DNA from: Cellvibrionaceae bacterium
GTDB lineage: Bacteria; Pseudomonadota; Gammaproteobacteria; Pseudomonadales; Cellvibrionaceae
Assembly (NCBI GenBank): GCA_002707785.1
Contig: PANW01000089.1
Coordinates: forward strand, 1 to 64,000
Direction: 5' to 3'
DNA: 64,000 nucleotides
Position 1 is the first letter of the stretch. Each line of letters begins with the position of its first letter. The translations under genes and the position numbers were made by a program. This document shows, one piece after another, positions 42,758 through 55,661 of this stretch. The notes under the pieces were generated by a model that saw only the letters and a program-made list of their open reading frames with translations, was not told where the DNA came from and ran no database searches.

Positions 42758-44200
42758 TTACTGTAATTTACGCTTAGCCAACTCCACCGCTAACAGCCCT
42801 ACGTTGCCTGCGCCCTGAGTCAAAACAATATCTCCGGGCTGAACAATATCTGCAATTACTTCAGGAACGCCATCGACACCTTCGACAAAAATAGGATCAA
42901 CCTGGCCCCTACCGCGAATACTGCGACAGAGATGACGACTATCAGCACCAGGGATTGGCGTCTCGCCGGCGCTGTAAACCTCGAGCAACACCAAAGAATC
43001 CACGTGAGAAAGTACATCAACAAAATCTTCATACAGATCGCGAGTACGGGTATATCGATGCGGCTGATAAATCATCAATAAACGTCGTTCAGGCCAGCCC
43101 TCACGAATAGCGGCAACGGTTGCGCCAACCTCGCGGGGGTGATGACCATAGTCATCGACCAACATAGCGGTACCGCCATCTTCCGCAACCTCATATTCGC
43201 CGTAGACCTGAAAGCGTCTTCCCACACCCTGAAATTGCTCCAACCCCTTTTGGATGGCAGCATCACTCAGTCCCTCATCGGTGGCGACGGCTACGGTTGC
43301 CAACGCGTTCAGTACGTTGTGATGTCCCGGCATATTTACCGTGACATCAATTGCGTTGTGGCCATCGGGGCGAATCGCAGTGAAGCTCGTACTCATGGCA
43401 TCTTGCTTTACATTAATGGCTCGATAGTCATTGCCCTCATCAAATCCATAAGTCAGTACTGGGCGAGAGATATCTGGGATAATTTCCTGTACGACTGGGT
43501 CGTCACCGCAAACGACTGCCAGACCGTAGAACGGCAAATTATGTAAAAATTCAACAAACGTCTTTTTCACTTTGGAAAAGTCGCCGTCATAAGTGTCCAT
43601 ATGATCCGCATCGATGTTAGTCACGATGGCAACCATTGGCTGCAAGTGCAGAAACGAGGCATCGCTCTCATCCGCTTCAGCCACCAAATATCGGCTGCCG
43701 CCGAGTTGCGCGTTTGCGCCGGCGCTGTTGAGCAGCCCGCCAATCACAAAAGTCGGATCTCGATCACCGGCCGCCAGTACCGAAGCCAACAAACTGGTGG
43801 TGGTCGTTTTGCCATGAGTTCCTGCAACAGCAATACCGTGTCGATAGCGCATCAATTCGCCCAGCATTTCCGCTCGACGCACGATGGGAATCCGCAAATT
43901 GCGGGCACCAATCATCTCGGGGTTGTGATCATCAACGGCGGATGAATTCACCACCACGTCGGCACCCTCAACATTACTTTCGTTGTGACCGATAAAGATG
44001 ATGGCCTTTTTTGTAGCCAGTCGACGGGTCACTGCGGATTCGCGCAGATCGGATCCCGAAATTTCATAACCTTGATTGAGCAACACTTCAGCAATGCCGC
44101 TCATACCTGCACCGCCAATACCGATAAAATGTATACGTTTAATACGACGCATTTCAGGCACTTCAATAATTGCCTTGTTATCGATCACTTCATTTTCCAT
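42758..44200 (-). CDS. murC: UDP-N-acetylmuramate--L-alanine ligase
   Basis: [29 protein letters not shown]. Confidence 0.98.
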   Translation of the reverse strand: MENEVIDNKAIIEVPEMRRIKRIHFIGIGGAGMSGIAEVLLNQGYEISGSDLRESAVTRRLATKKAIIFIGHNESNVEGADVVVNSSAVDDHNPEMIGARNLRIPIVRRAEMLGELMRYRHGIAVAGTHGKTTTTSLLASVLAAGDRDPTFVIGGLLNSAGANAQLGGSRYLVAEADESDASFLHLQPMVAIVTNIDADHMDTYDGDFSKVKKTFVEFLHNLPFYGLAVVCGDDPVVQEIIPDISRPVLTYGFDEGNDYRAINVKQDAMSTSFTAIRPDGHNAIDVTVNMPGHHNVLNALATVAVATDEGLSDAAIQKGLEQFQGVGRRFQVYGEYEVAEDGGTAMLVDDYGHHPREVGATVAAIREGWPERRLLMIYQPHRYTRTRDLYEDFVDVLSHVDSLVLLEVYSAGETPIPGADSRHLCRSIRGRGQVDPIFVEGVDGVPEVIADIVQPGDIVLTQGAGNVGLLAVELAKRKLQ

Positions 44201-45290
44201 TTGCCGCCTCGCTTAAGTTGTCGCCTACGGCGTGTTCACAATAGTCAGCTACTTGTTTAGCTGCTTCCGGCATGGCTAGTGCACGAGCGTTGCTCGACAC
44301 AGCAAGCAACGACTCTCTGTCGTTATTAAATGCCGTTAAAAAATCAGCGATCATTTCCGCGGTTAACTCAGCCTGTTGATGCATAACACCTGCATCATTT
44401 TCTACCAACCAACTGGCATTTTTAGTTTGATGATCATCAATTGCATAGGGAAACGGCACTAACAATGCCGCTCTCCCTGCGAGTGTTAACTCTGAAACGG
44501 TCAGGGCACCGGCACGACAAATAACCACGTCAGCCCATTCGTAAGCTGCAGCCATGTCACCAATGAAATCGACCACTTGTGCCTCAACACCCTGCTCTTT
44601 GTAGGTCGACGTCGTCAGCGCTAAATGCCGTTTCCCAGTTTGATGCTTCACTTGCGGACACTGCTCGCCACTTAACAAGCTCAAACCTTTGGGGAGTAAT
44701 TCATTTAGAGCCAAGGCCCCCAAGCTCCCTCCCAACACCAACAATTTCAACGGCGCATCCGGTTTAGGCGCGACCGGAGCGATTTTGGCAATGCTTCGAC
44801 GCACTGGATTGCCCACGTGTTTAGCCTTGGGTAAGCTGCCTGGAAATGCCTCCATAACCAGATCAGCAATCTTTGACAACCAACGATTGGTGGTGCCCGC
44901 AACTGCATTTTGCTCATGAATCAGCAACGGCTTATTTAACAACCACGCTGCCACCCCACCAGGACCTGAAGCGAATCCACCCAATCCCAAAACTGCGTCT
45001 ACCTGTTCTTGTTTCAGAATTTTTCGAGCTTGCCACACTGCGGTCAATAGTAGCCAAGGCGCCTTTATCAGCGCCGACAGGCCTTTTCCTCTTACGCCCT
45101 CAATCGTCAAACAGTGCAACGGGATATCCGCTGCCGGCACCAATTCGGCCTCGATACCTCTTGCGGTACCCAACCAGCTAATTTCTGCACCGCGAGCGCG
45201 CAACTCTTCAGCAACAGCCAATGCAGGAAACACATGCCCACCGGTGCCTCCAGCCATAATCACAACTTTCATAGCTTTAGCCGTCATCAA
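44190..45290 (-). CDS. murG: UDP-GlcNAc-undecaprenyl pyrophosphoryl-MurNAc-pentapeptide transferase
   Basis: [30 protein letters not shown]. Confidence 0.97.
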   Translation of the reverse strand: MMTAKAMKVVIMAGGTGGHVFPALAVAEELRARGAEISWLGTARGIEAELVPAADIPLHCLTIEGVRGKGLSALIKAPWLLLTAVWQARKILKQEQVDAVLGLGGFASGPGGVAAWLLNKPLLIHEQNAVAGTTNRWLSKIADLVMEAFPGSLPKAKHVGNPVRRSIAKIAPVAPKPDAPLKLLVLGGSLGALALNELLPKGLSLLSGEQCPQVKHQTGKRHLALTTSTYKEQGVEAQVVDFIGDMAAAYEWADVVICRAGALTVSELTLAGRAALLVPFPYAIDDHQTKNASWLVENDAGVMHQQAELTAEMIADFLTAFNNDRESLLAVSSNARALAMPEAAKQVADYCEHAVGDNLSEAANGK

Positions 45291-46555
45291 GCAGCCTCCA
45301 CCATGTCGGTCAATACGGGAAGATCCTCGTCGGCTCTAACGACTTTTGAAGATCGTCGTGCTTTCAGTTGCTTTTGCTTGTGTTTCCTTTCTTGGGCTAG
45401 CTTGTTTCGGTATTGCTCCCAATCAATTCTCAGCACCAACGCCATCAGTGCGCAGGAGACCAACAGAGAACTACCGCCATAACTGATGAACGGCATGGTC
45501 AACCCCTTAGTCGGAAGTAATCCTGAAGCCACACCAACATTGATAAATGCTTGAGCGGCAAACATGACAGCCACACCAAAGGTTGCAAAACTGGCAAATA
45601 CCTGACCGGAACGCATGGCCCGCTGCGCAATATTGAGCACACAAACAACCAGTGCGATAAAAATACCCACTACAGCTACCACGCCGAACAAACCAAACTC
45701 TTCAGCGATGATGGCAAAAATAAAATCAGTATGTGCCTCAGGTAAGTAGAAGAGTTTTTGCACGCTGTTGCCCAAGCCTAAACCAAACCATTCACCACGA
45801 CCGAATGCGATCAGTGATTGTGTCAACTGATACCCGCTGTTGAATTGATCAGCCCAAGGATCCAAAAATGTAATCAGGCGCTGCATACGATAGGGAGACA
45901 GGGTCGCCACCAACATCATGCCGCCGAGCGCTGATACCAGTAGAATCATAAATTGCCACAACCGCACACCCGCCACGAACAACATCGCCATAACCGTGCC
46001 CGCCATGACCACCGATGCACCGAAATCAGGTTCGAGCAGCAGTAGAAATACGATCATCCCCAAGATCAATAGCGGCTTGAAAACGCCTCGCCAATTGACA
46101 AGCGTTTCCTCTCCTCGGCGCGCCAGAAAACTCGCATAGAATACGATGACACAAAACTTCACCATCTCTGAAGCTTGCAATGCCAAAGGACCAATTTGTA
46201 ACCAACGTTGACTGCCGTTAACTCTTTTCCCTAAACCTGGGATCAGCACTAGCGTCAGCATCAATAGTGCTAACACCAAAAACAGGCTGCCGTACTTCTC
46301 CCACATAGAGACAGGCACGGCGGCAACCAATACCGCTCCGATAAGACCAAGTGTCCAATAGATGGCGTAGCGTTTTGCGAAGTACCAACCATCATTGTAA
46401 TTAGCTTCTGCAAAAGTCATAGATGCAGAAGTGACCATAACCCAACCAATAGACGATAGAAGTAAAATCAGAGTAATGAGCTGCCAATTGACTCCTTCAC
46501 TCCAAGGCAACTGCGCTCCCTTTTGGGCACGAGATTTCAGCGGCGACATTGTCAT
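45287..46555 (-). CDS. ftsW: Lipid II polymerase/cell division protein FtsW
   Basis: SEDS family, polytopic, [19 protein letters not shown]. Confidence 0.97.
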   Translation of the reverse strand: MTMSPLKSRAQKGAQLPWSEGVNWQLITLILLLSSIGWVMVTSASMTFAEANYNDGWYFAKRYAIYWTLGLIGAVLVAAVPVSMWEKYGSLFLVLALLMLTLVLIPGLGKRVNGSQRWLQIGPLALQASEMVKFCVIVFYASFLARRGEETLVNWRGVFKPLLILGMIVFLLLLEPDFGASVVMAGTVMAMLFVAGVRLWQFMILLVSALGGMMLVATLSPYRMQRLITFLDPWADQFNSGYQLTQSLIAFGRGEWFGLGLGNSVQKLFYLPEAHTDFIFAIIAEEFGLFGVVAVVGIFIALVVCVLNIAQRAMRSGQVFASFATFGVAVMFAAQAFINVGVASGLLPTKGLTMPFISYGGSSLLVSCALMALVLRIDWEQYRNKLAQERKHKQKQLKARRSSKVVRADEDLPVLTDMVEAA

Positions 46556-47901
46556 GCCAACACCTCGTGCACCGCTTTAACAAAGACATCACCGCGTTGC
46601 TCAAACCCTGCAAACATATCGAAACTGGCACAAGCAGGGGACAACAGTACTTTGTCACCAGTAGTCGCCAGTGCTTTTGCCATACTCACAGCGTCAATAA
46701 GGTTTTCGGCACGTTGAATGTCACAACCGCTGTCAAATACCTCGGCAATTTGATTTCCGTCTTGACCGATTACAATCAAGGCTCGAAGATCTTTTTCGGC
46801 AATTTTTAACGGAGAAAAATCCGCGCCTTTACCCACTCCACCGGCGATTAAAACGATCTTGCTCTGATCAGAGCGCAAACCGTCGAGAGCGGCCAAGGTA
46901 GCGCCAACATTGGTTCCCTTAGAATCGTTGTAGTAACTGACACCATGACTCTCTGCAACCCATTCGCAGCGATGCGGCAATCCCTTGAAGTGCCTCAGAG
47001 TATTTAACATCGACGCCATGGGTAGCTTAACTGCGTTACCCAGCGCCAGCGCGGCCAGTGCGTTATTTATATTGTGCCGACCAGGCATCTTGATATCTGC
47101 GCAAGGCATCAGCGCCTTGAACTCATAGGCCAACCAGTCTTCACCTGCTTTTTGAAGAACACCGTATCCCTTGCGATCCGGAGCATTCATGCCAAAGCTA
47201 AATTCCGTTACTCCCTCTGCAATCGGAGGTCGGGTTAAAGGATCTTGTCGGTTGGTAACGACGAACTTAGCCCCGTAATAAACACGCTGCTTGGCCAAGT
47301 GGTAGTGAAACAGCGAGTCATAACGATCCATATGATCTTCACTGACATTCAACACCGTCGCCACTTCAGCATTCACCTGCTCAATGGTCTCCAACTGAAA
47401 ACTGGACAGCTCCAGCACATAGAGTTCCACATCGCTCTGCTGCAACAAATCCAACACTGGAACACCAATATTGCCACCCACCGCTACCTTACATCCGGCA
47501 TCGGCAGCCATTTCACCAAGCAAGCTAGTGACGGTGCTCTTGGCATTTGATCCGGTAATAGCGACAACCGGTGCTTGAGCAGCACGCAGGAATAAGGCGA
47601 CATCACCCAAAACTTCGATACCGGCTTCTTTCGCTGCGGCAATCTCTTTGGTTTTTACCGAAACTCCAGGACTGACAATGATTTCAGATGCTGCCAATAG
47701 AGTGTCTTGATTCAGTGGTCCTAGCTCTAAATTCACTGAGGGAAACTCTTGACGAATTTCCTCGATTCCAGGCGGGTTTTCACGCGTATCCAACCAGACG
47801 AACGGTTGATGGACGGACAGCAAATAGCGCGCAGCCGATCGCCCGGAAAGCCCGGTTCCGATCAGTACACTCACGTTGTTTTTTGCAATCACATCCATCA
47901 A
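46552..47901 (-). CDS. murD: UDP-N-acetylmuramoylalanine--D-glutamate ligase
   Basis: [30 protein letters not shown]. Confidence 0.97.
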   Translation of the reverse strand: MMDVIAKNNVSVLIGTGLSGRSAARYLLSVHQPFVWLDTRENPPGIEEIRQEFPSVNLELGPLNQDTLLAASEIIVSPGVSVKTKEIAAAKEAGIEVLGDVALFLRAAQAPVVAITGSNAKSTVTSLLGEMAADAGCKVAVGGNIGVPVLDLLQQSDVELYVLELSSFQLETIEQVNAEVATVLNVSEDHMDRYDSLFHYHLAKQRVYYGAKFVVTNRQDPLTRPPIAEGVTEFSFGMNAPDRKGYGVLQKAGEDWLAYEFKALMPCADIKMPGRHNINNALAALALGNAVKLPMASMLNTLRHFKGLPHRCEWVAESHGVSYYNDSKGTNVGATLAALDGLRSDQSKIVLIAGGVGKGADFSPLKIAEKDLRALIVIGQDGNQIAEVFDSGCDIQRAENLIDAVSMAKALATTGDKVLLSPACASFDMFAGFEQRGDVFVKAVHEVLA

Positions 47902-47951
47902 AAATTCTACCGTTTCACTTGTTTTTGGTCTGCTGTGTATTCACTACGTAC

Positions 47952-49034
47952 TTAGCGTAACTTCAATGTTGCCAAGCCAAACAAAACCAACATCACCGTG
48001 ATAATCCAAAAACGCACAATCACGCGGGGCTCTGGCCAACCTTTCAATTCAAAATGGTGGTGCAAAGGCGCCATGCGGAATATACGACGCCCTGTTAACT
48101 TGAACGAACCCACTTGCAAGATCACCGACACGGTTTCCATGACAAATACGCCGCCCATAATAAAAAATACAATCTCATGGCGAACAATCACGGCAACTAC
48201 ACCTAATGCCGCACCTAATGCCAAGGCGCCTACATCCCCCATAAATACTTGAGCGGGATAGGTGTTAAACCACAAGAAGCCCATACCGGCACCACCAAGT
48301 GCCGCACAAAAGACCACCAACTCACCGGAACCGGCAACATGAGGAATATGCAGATAGCTGGAGAATTCAGAGTGCCCAGCCAAATAGGCGATCACGCCCA
48401 AAGCGCCACCAACCAACACGGTTGGCATAATGGCCAATCCATCCAACCCATCCGTTAAGTTCACCGCATTGCTCGATCCGACGATGACAAAGTAGGTGAG
48501 TACGATGTAAAACAAGCCCATGTCGATGGCGATGTTTTTGAAGAACGGAATAATCAGCTGTGTCTCGGCAGGGCTCGCTGCGGTCGTGTACAAAAACACT
48601 GCCGCACCAATACCCGCGACTGATTGCCACAGATACTTCCACTTCGCTGGTAGACCGCGCGAGTTGGCCTCGACCACTTTACGATAGTCATCCACCCAAC
48701 CCACGGCACCGAAGATGGCGGTTACAATCAACACCACCCACACATAGCGATTGCTTAGATCAGACCAAAGCAACGAAGAAATAAAGATTGCCGCAAGAAT
48801 CAAAGTGCCGCCCATAGTAGGCGTACCCGACTTGCTCAAATGAGATTCAGGGCCGTCATCACGTACCGACTGTCCGATCTGCAAATAATTCAATTTGCGA
48901 ATCATCCACGGTCCTAGCATCAGAGAGATTGCTAATGCCGTCAGCACTCCTAGGATTGCTCGCAAAGTGAGGTACTGAAAGACCGCAAACTGCGACATAT
49001 GTTGTTGAAGATATTCCGCAAGCCACAAGAGCAT
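47952..49034 (-). CDS. mraY: Phospho-N-acetylmuramoyl-pentapeptide transferase
   Basis: [40 protein letters not shown]. Confidence 0.98.
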   Translation of the reverse strand: MLLWLAEYLQQHMSQFAVFQYLTLRAILGVLTALAISLMLGPWMIRKLNYLQIGQSVRDDGPESHLSKSGTPTMGGTLILAAIFISSLLWSDLSNRYVWVVLIVTAIFGAVGWVDDYRKVVEANSRGLPAKWKYLWQSVAGIGAAVFLYTTAASPAETQLIIPFFKNIAIDMGLFYIVLTYFVIVGSSNAVNLTDGLDGLAIMPTVLVGGALGVIAYLAGHSEFSSYLHIPHVAGSGELVVFCAALGGAGMGFLWFNTYPAQVFMGDVGALALGAALGVVAVIVRHEIVFFIMGGVFVMETVSVILQVGSFKLTGRRIFRMAPLHHHFELKGWPEPRVIVRFWIITVMLVLFGLATLKLR

Positions 49035-49036
49035 TG

Positions 49037-50434
49037 TTATTGTTCTCCGCCTAACGTGATTGCTTGCACAACATTTTCCATGCGTGCGCTTCGAGATCCT
49101 TTCACTAGTACAACCGTGTTATGAGTTAAAATGGTTAATAAATATTGATTCAAATCACTCTGCGATGAAAAGTGCTTGGCACTTCCAGCAGCTGATTTCA
49201 TATAGGCATCGCTGATGTGGTGACTGTTATCACCCTGTGTACATAAGGCGGGCACACCTAAACGAGCGAGATCCTCACCCAATGTTGATAGAACGCTCTC
49301 AGCATTAGCACCAAGCTCACCCAAGTCGCCGATGACAAGCATGACCTCACGATTCTGATTTTTCATATCGATCAGTACATCGGCAGCAGCGAGTACAGAA
49401 CCTGGGTTGGCATTGTAACTGTCGTCGATCACCCGGCTGTTGTTGATTCCAAGCACTGACACCAAACGACCTTTAAAGGGTTGCGCGTGGGTTAGACCTT
49501 CAGCAATAACTGCTAGCGGCACATTGACAGCGTGCGCACAGGCTGCAGCAGCTAAGGCGTTACTGACATTCTGTCGACCCAACAAAGACAGCTTCACTGC
49601 GATTGATTGATCTTTGGCACACAAATTAAAGTGGTATCCACCAGCGTCACCTAAGCGAACTTCTGAGGCATAGATATCCGCATTGGTCGATGCACTGGAA
49701 AAAGTCACTAACGTGAGATCGCCGCGGTCCTGTGTCAGTTCTTGACGCCAGGCTGTGCTGTGCGGCTCATCGGCATTCAAGATCGCGGTACCATTTGTAC
49801 GCAACTGTCGATAGATGTTGGATTTTTCATCGGCAACACCCTGCTCCGAACCAAAGCCCTCGAGGTGCGCAGGCATGACATTGTTAACCAGCGCCACGTC
49901 TGGCTCAGCAATCGACGCCAAATAGTCAATTTCTCCCATGGCGCTAGCGCCCATTTCAACCACCGCAAAATCCGCAGAGCCGTCTAGGGCCAGCAATGTT
50001 TGGGGAACACCAATGTGATTATTGAGATTACCTTGGGTAACGTGAACGTTTCCGGATTGCCTCAGCACTGTTGCCAACATTTCTTTTACCGTGGTTTTTC
50101 CACAGCTACCGGTAAGCGCGATAACTGGACGAGAAAAAGCGCGACGATTGAGTTGAGCAATTTGGCCCAAGGCGATAGTGGTATCTTCGACTTCGAGCTG
50201 CGGGATGGAAACGCCCGCCTGCGCCTGTTCTACGACCACAGCAGCGGCACCAGCGCTTGCAGCACCGGCGACAAAATCGTGCGCATCAAAGCGCTCACCG
50301 CGGAGGGCAACAAACAAATCCCCCTCGGTAATAGTCCGTGTGTCGGTATTGACTCGTGTGAAACTGGTATTCTCTCCACTCAATACCGCATTGAGGGGCC
50401 CTAACAAGTCGTTCAGCTGCAGCACACGAATCAT
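49037..50434 (-). CDS. murF: UDP-MurNAc-tripeptide--D-Ala-D-Ala ligase
   Basis: [29 protein letters not shown]. Confidence 0.97.
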   Translation of the reverse strand: MIRVLQLNDLLGPLNAVLSGENTSFTRVNTDTRTITEGDLFVALRGERFDAHDFVAGAASAGAAAVVVEQAQAGVSIPQLEVEDTTIALGQIAQLNRRAFSRPVIALTGSCGKTTVKEMLATVLRQSGNVHVTQGNLNNHIGVPQTLLALDGSADFAVVEMGASAMGEIDYLASIAEPDVALVNNVMPAHLEGFGSEQGVADEKSNIYRQLRTNGTAILNADEPHSTAWRQELTQDRGDLTLVTFSSASTNADIYASEVRLGDAGGYHFNLCAKDQSIAVKLSLLGRQNVSNALAAAACAHAVNVPLAVIAEGLTHAQPFKGRLVSVLGINNSRVIDDSYNANPGSVLAAADVLIDMKNQNREVMLVIGDLGELGANAESVLSTLGEDLARLGVPALCTQGDNSHHISDAYMKSAAGSAKHFSSQSDLNQYLLTILTHNTVVLVKGSRSARMENVVQAITLGGEQ

Positions 50435-51942
50435 GATTGCGCCCCTCTTACCAGTCGTCGCTCGAGAGCTTGATCGGCAATCAACAGGTCACTGAACTCT
50501 ATTTTTTCTTCACCAATAATTTGATAATTTTCATGGCCCTTGCCAGCAATCAGTACGCAATCACCTGAAACCGCGCGGGCGAGGGTATCGTCGATTGCTG
50601 CAGCGCGATCGGCATCGACGGTCACTACATCAGGTTTTTCAAATCCAGCCAAGACTTCATCGATGATTTGCTGTGGGTTTTCAGTGCGTGGGTTATCACT
50701 GGTGACGACAACCTTGTCGGCTAGACGCTCGGCTGTCGCAGCCATTAATGCACGCTTGCCTTTATCGCGATCACCGCCGCAGCCGAAGATGCACCATAAC
50801 TGCTGGCGACTATGAGCACGAATGGCGGTTAGCACAGATTCCAATGCATCTGCAGTATGTGCGAAATCCACCAGCACACTAATATCAGCGTCGCGCTCGA
50901 TGGATTGAAGACGACCAGGAACGGCGGTCAAATTCGGCAAGCGCTCTACGATATCTTCAGCATTCAGACCACAAGCCAATGCCGCCGCGATCACGGCCAG
51001 TATATTACTCAGGTTGAAGTCACCCCAGACATTAAGATGGACAAGATGAACTTCTCCGAAAATCGTCAATTCAGCTTTGATGCCATTAGGGAGATATTCG
51101 ACGGCCGCGGCAGACACCATGGCCGACTTCACACGACCAAACGTAATCAGGCGCACGCCATCTTGCAGCGCTGCGACAAATTGATCAGCGTAGGCGTCGT
51201 CCGCATTAATCACCGCCGCACGAACGGATGAAAACCCCATCAGCTGAGTCTTGGCGGCGACATAGTTTTCCATATCACCATGGTAATCAAGGTGATCACG
51301 ACCGATGTTAGTAAACACAGCGACATCAATATCGACGCCGGCAATTCGGTGTTGCTCAAGACTGTGAGATGACGCTTCCATCACGACACGCTTAACGCCG
51401 ACATTTCTAAAATCGGACAGAATCGATTGCACTCGCACGGGATCAGGCGTGGTCAGCCCAGTTTCAACCAACTCATCGCCCACCATCCCATACCCCAAAG
51501 TTCCCACAGAGGCCGCAGGAGCGATCTCACTATTGAGCAACTGAGCCAACCATTGGCTACAGGTGGTTTTTCCATTGGTACCGGTAATCGCAACAACCTG
51601 CATGTCTTTTGAGGGCTCACCATACCAACGTCCCGCGATATCACTCAGCCTGGCTGACAGTTCAGGTACCTGAATATAGCTTACCGAACCTGCCGCCGGG
51701 TCAATCTTAAAGGTATCGCCAGCATGCAGAATTGTCTGTGCGCCGTTTTCAATCGCCGCCTCAATATAGTCAGCGCCATCGACTTGAGAGCCGGCCACAG
51801 CGACGAAACAATCGCCAGCGGAAACCTGACGACTGTCCAAGACCAGCCGCCCCACAGAAAAGTTACACTCTTCAATAGCAGAAAACTCGGGCAATAATTG
51901 TCCGAGCGTCACCGATGAATAAGCTGTTGGGCCCGCCATCAT
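50431..51942 (-). CDS. murE: UDP-MurNAc-dipeptide--meso-diaminopimelate ligase
   Basis: AITGTNGKTTCSQWL, TSDNPRTENPQQII (DAP-adding motif DNPR). Confidence 0.97.
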   Translation of the reverse strand: MMAGPTAYSSVTLGQLLPEFSAIEECNFSVGRLVLDSRQVSAGDCFVAVAGSQVDGADYIEAAIENGAQTILHAGDTFKIDPAAGSVSYIQVPELSARLSDIAGRWYGEPSKDMQVVAITGTNGKTTCSQWLAQLLNSEIAPAASVGTLGYGMVGDELVETGLTTPDPVRVQSILSDFRNVGVKRVVMEASSHSLEQHRIAGVDIDVAVFTNIGRDHLDYHGDMENYVAAKTQLMGFSSVRAAVINADDAYADQFVAALQDGVRLITFGRVKSAMVSAAAVEYLPNGIKAELTIFGEVHLVHLNVWGDFNLSNILAVIAAALACGLNAEDIVERLPNLTAVPGRLQSIERDADISVLVDFAHTADALESVLTAIRAHSRQQLWCIFGCGGDRDKGKRALMAATAERLADKVVVTSDNPRTENPQQIIDEVLAGFEKPDVVTVDADRAAAIDDTLARAVSGDCVLIAGKGHENYQIIGEEKIEFSDLLIADQALERRLVRGAQS

Positions 51943-53693
51943 GACAGAGGCCCCCGTTTTTCAGAGGGTCGCCGATGCGCCACTTTTGAGCTTTGATCCG
52001 GCGGAACATGCATCAATCGCAGGGCGCCTTCGGCCACTTTAGCAAACACCGGAGCGGCCACCTCACCACCAAAATACTTGCCTGATTCCGGCTCTTCGAT
52101 CACCACAACAGCAACAACTCGCGGGTTTTCGGCGGGCGCCATACCGGCAAACACAGAGCGATATCGATCATCGGCATAGCCATTTTCACCCACTTTATGC
52201 ACGGTTCCTGTTTTTCCTGCTGCAGGGTAAGCCTCTATCTGCGCCTTGCGGGCGGTGCCCTCTGATTCCAAAACTGTTTTCAGCATATTGACCAATTGGC
52301 GCGACTCACGTTTTCCAACAACGCGCTCACTCAACTGAGGCTCATCCACACGCAACATACTCACAGGACGCTTTACGCCGTGATTAGCGACAACAGAATA
52401 GGCTTGAGCCAATTGCAACGCGGTCACACTCATACCATAACCAAAGGCGAAGTTAGCCTGTTCAATAGCCGTCCAACGACTGCGACTGGGCAACACGCCA
52501 ACGCTTTCGCCAGGAAAACCGACGCCAGTACCCTGCCCCATTCCTAAACGGAAAAACATGTTGCGAATGGTTTCCGGTTTCAGATCCAGAGCGACTTTGC
52601 TAATACCCACTTGACTGGATTTGGTAATCACTTTCGTCAAATCAATGCGACCATAATTAATCGGATCTAATAATGTTTTTTTACCAACCCGAATGTATCC
52701 GGGGTGGGTATCTATCACTGTATGCGGGTGGTAGCGACCACTCTCCAACGCCGCCATAACGGTCAACGGCTTCATCGTTGAACCCGGTTCGAACTGGTCG
52801 GTAATAGCCCGATTACGTAAAGCCGCCAGCTGAATACCGTTGCGATCGTTGGGGTTATATGACGGCTGATTAACCATCGCCAACACTTCCCCACTCTCCA
52901 CATCCAACAACACCAGCGTTCCAGATTTAGCCTGATGCTGACTCACCGCCTGCTTTAATTCGCGGTAAGCCAGATACTGCATACGAAGATCAATACTTAA
53001 GTGAATATCTTTACCGGGGAGCGGCGCTTTGAGCTCACCATCATCTTTGATCACTCGACCTTTCAAATCTTTCAATACCCGCTTTGATCCAGGCACGCCA
53101 ATGAGCCAATCGTTATAGGCCAACTCAAACCCCTCTTGGCCCTGCTCATCTATATTGGTAAAACCCACGACGTGTGACGCGACTTCCCCTGCAGGATAAA
53201 AGCGCTGATACTCTGTGCGCCCATATACCCCAAACCAACTATTTGCCAGCACACTTTCAGCGTCTTGCGGGGGCATATGCCGTTTCAGATAAACAAATTC
53301 TTTTCCTTTATAGCGCTGCAGCTTTTTCTTTAAACCGGCGGCACTAAGACCGAGACTTTGCGCCAACGCAGGCAACTCCGCCGCACCCGCGGACAGCTCT
53401 TGCGGATTCGCCCACAGCGACACCACCGGCGTACTCACGGCCAAAGGCTCACCATTGCGATCAGCAATCACCCCACGATTGGCGGGAAGCACTTCGGTTC
53501 TGACAGTGCGAGCGTCGCCCTGCCCCTGCAGGAATTCAAACCCCTTATCCTCTCCTGGCACCACTTGTAACAAGGCCACGTGCCACAGCAGCAGCACCAT
53601 CAAAATAGCCATGATCACGACCGCCAAGGCGAAGCGCCAACGAGGCACGACAAGCACTGCCTGCTTAGCCTTCTTCTGCGCGACACGACTCAC
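51939..53693 (-). CDS. ftsI: Peptidoglycan transpeptidase FtsI (PBP3)
   Basis: FEPGSTMKPLT (SxxK), KSSQVG, AGKTGTVHK. Confidence 0.97.
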   Translation of the reverse strand: MSRVAQKKAKQAVLVVPRWRFALAVVIMAILMVLLLWHVALLQVVPGEDKGFEFLQGQGDARTVRTEVLPANRGVIADRNGEPLAVSTPVVSLWANPQELSAGAAELPALAQSLGLSAAGLKKKLQRYKGKEFVYLKRHMPPQDAESVLANSWFGVYGRTEYQRFYPAGEVASHVVGFTNIDEQGQEGFELAYNDWLIGVPGSKRVLKDLKGRVIKDDGELKAPLPGKDIHLSIDLRMQYLAYRELKQAVSQHQAKSGTLVLLDVESGEVLAMVNQPSYNPNDRNGIQLAALRNRAITDQFEPGSTMKPLTVMAALESGRYHPHTVIDTHPGYIRVGKKTLLDPINYGRIDLTKVITKSSQVGISKVALDLKPETIRNMFFRLGMGQGTGVGFPGESVGVLPSRSRWTAIEQANFAFGYGMSVTALQLAQAYSVVANHGVKRPVSMLRVDEPQLSERVVGKRESRQLVNMLKTVLESEGTARKAQIEAYPAAGKTGTVHKVGENGYADDRYRSVFAGMAPAENPRVVAVVVIEEPESGKYFGGEVAAPVFAKVAEGALRLMHVPPDQSSKVAHRRPSEKRGPLS

Positions 53694-53983
53694 TTGGACA
53701 CCACAATCAGTTGCTCACCGCGGGGAATGACCATGTCGAGACTATCGGTGGCTTGCTTTTCAATTCTTCCATAGGCCGACCAAGCACTCTGCTCTAGCAA
53801 GTACTGCCCCCACTGCACATGCAGCTGTGCCGCCTCGCGCCGCATGACTTCTAACTGATTTAACTGAGCTCTCGCCTCATGCGTTGAACGCACGACAGCC
53901 ATGGCGCTGATTAAAACCAGCAACCACAGAATGAGCGTAACCGCCCATTGCTTTCTTGTCTTAGAGATCTCTGTTTGAGTCAT
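53690..53983 (-). CDS. ftsL: Cell division protein FtsL
   Basis: 97 aa single-TM protein between rsmH and ftsI. Confidence 0.92.
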   Translation of the reverse strand: MTQTEISKTRKQWAVTLILWLLVLISAMAVVRSTHEARAQLNQLEVMRREAAQLHVQWGQYLLEQSAWSAYGRIEKQATDSLDMVIPRGEQLIVVSK

Positions 53984-54010
53984 GTTGTTGACGTCATCTA
54001 TCCAAGTTTA

Positions 54011-54940
54011 TTATTTTAGTTTTTCAGCAATCCGCATTATAGCGCTTCTAGAGCGTACGTTAGCGCTAACTTCATCACCTTTTGCCTTAACCGCCTTGCC
54101 AATCGACTTGAGTCGTTTATTGAGTTCTGAATCCATAACTGGCAAACCCTGAGGTAAATCCAGGCCCTTTTCATGACCGCGAATGAAGCGCTTAACAATA
54201 CGGTCTTCAAGCGAGTGGAAGCTGATCGCTACCAGTCGCCCTCCAGGCTTTAACACCTCCAAGGCCTGATCCAAAAAGGCCTCCAAATCACCCAGCTCGT
54301 TATTGACTTCGATACGAATCGCCTGAAAAGCTCGAGTTGCGGGATGCTTGCCTTTTTCCCAGGCGGGATTAGCCTCTTTGATGATATTGGCCAGCCGCAG
54401 AGTGCGCTCTATCGGCGCTTGTTCTCGCTCTGCGACTACTGCTCTGGCCATCCTTTTGGCGAAACGCTCTTCGCCATACACCTTCAGCACCCGAGCGATT
54501 TCTGCTTCTTCTGCAGAATTCACCCACTGAGCTGCACTCATCCCCCGAGTGGTGTCCATTCGCATATCCAGTGGCCCATCGTTGAGGAAGCTGAAACCAC
54601 GTTCAGCTACATCTAACTGGGGTGAAGACACCCCCAAATCCACCAGAATGCCGTCTAACTTTCCATCAAGATCACGCTCGCCCATAAACTCGCGCAAACC
54701 CGCAAAAGATCCATGCACAATAGAAAAACGTGCGTCCTCTGCGGCTAACTGCTCTGCCTCGGCAATAGCGACCGGATCTTTATCAATGCCGATCAAGCGC
54801 CCCTCTGGAGCCAAACTGCCAAGCACCAGCCGACTATGACCACCGCGACCGAAGGTACCGTCCACGTAGACGCCCTTAGGGTCAGTAATCAACGCCTCGA
54901 CTGCTTCATTGAGAAGAACTGTGATGTGCTCGTCGCTCAT
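54011..54940 (-). CDS. rsmH: 16S rRNA (cytosine(1402)-N(4))-methyltransferase RsmH
   Basis: [40 protein letters not shown]. Confidence 0.98.
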   Translation of the reverse strand: MSDEHITVLLNEAVEALITDPKGVYVDGTFGRGGHSRLVLGSLAPEGRLIGIDKDPVAIAEAEQLAAEDARFSIVHGSFAGLREFMGERDLDGKLDGILVDLGVSSPQLDVAERGFSFLNDGPLDMRMDTTRGMSAAQWVNSAEEAEIARVLKVYGEERFAKRMARAVVAEREQAPIERTLRLANIIKEANPAWEKGKHPATRAFQAIRIEVNNELGDLEAFLDQALEVLKPGGRLVAISFHSLEDRIVKRFIRGHEKGLDLPQGLPVMDSELNKRLKSIGKAVKAKGDEVSANVRSRSAIMRIAEKLK

Positions 54941-54951
54941 TTTCCTATTCC

Positions 54952-55419
54952 TTAAAGAGACAGGCTCTGCAACTCGTCGGGTAACGGCTCGTCGTCCTGT
55001 TCATCCAACAGGGCGTTCCAGCTGTCTTCGCTCCACAGTTCTGCTTTTTCGTTCAAACCGACCAACACCAGCTTCTTATCCAGCCCAGCGTAGTCGCGCA
55101 ATATGGCCGGCAACAGCAATCGTCCGTTACCGTCCATTTCCAACTCATTGGCATTACCCAGTACTAAACGCTGTAGGCGTCGAACTTGCTTGTTGCTATT
55201 GGGTAAGGCGCTAATTTTGGCACTCACTTCGCGCCATTGTGGCTCGGGATAAATGTTGAGACAGCGCTCATAGGGGTTAGCAGTCACGACCAGACGGCCA
55301 TCACAGGCAGCCGCCAGCAAATCGCGATACTTACTCGGTATCGCCATCCGGCCTTTGGTATCCATATTGATGGACTGACTGCCTTGAAACACGCTGTTTC
55401 CCCAAGTTTGAGACTGCAC
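54952..55419 (-). CDS. mraZ: Transcriptional regulator MraZ
   Basis: [30 protein letters not shown] (AbrB-like repeats). Confidence 0.97.
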   Translation of the reverse strand: MQSQTWGNSVFQGSQSINMDTKGRMAIPSKYRDLLAAACDGRLVVTANPYERCLNIYPEPQWREVSAKISALPNSNKQVRRLQRLVLGNANELEMDGNGRLLLPAILRDYAGLDKKLVLVGLNEKAELWSEDSWNALLDEQDDEPLPDELQSLSL

Positions 55420-55440
55420 CGATCACCACCGACCGACACC

Positions 55441-55480
55441 AAACCTCCACAAAAACACACTTTTATCCACTTTTCACCAC
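55441..55480 (-). promoter_or_regulatory. Predicted MraZ operator: four 10-bp-periodic GTGG/GTGT repeats
   Basis: Minus strand GTGGTGAAAA GTGGATAAAA GTGTGTTTTT GTGGAGGTTT, 22-61 nt upstream of the mraZ start. Confidence 0.75.
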
Positions 55481-55630
55481 ACTGCCACTATAAGTCCGTC
55501 AAAGGCAAAGTCAAGGAAATAGGCAGCTAAAAGCAGCGAACATGCAGAGTTTGGTTGGGAACTTGAAAAGAATCAGCAAAAAAGCTGAAAGGAAAGAGAG
55601 TTAAAGTCAAACAAAATCAAACAATTAAAG

Positions 55631-55661
55631 CTCAAACTTAAAGTATTACTTTAAGTTTGAG
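55631..55661. repeat. Perfect 14-bp-arm inverted repeat with 3-nt loop
   Basis: CTCAAACTTAAAGT-ATT-ACTTTAAGTTTGAG. Confidence 0.95.

Noticed and set aside
55461-55470. DnaA-box-like TTATCCAC upstream of mraZ
   Set aside because: It coincides with one unit of the 10-bp-periodic MraZ repeat array, which explains it better.
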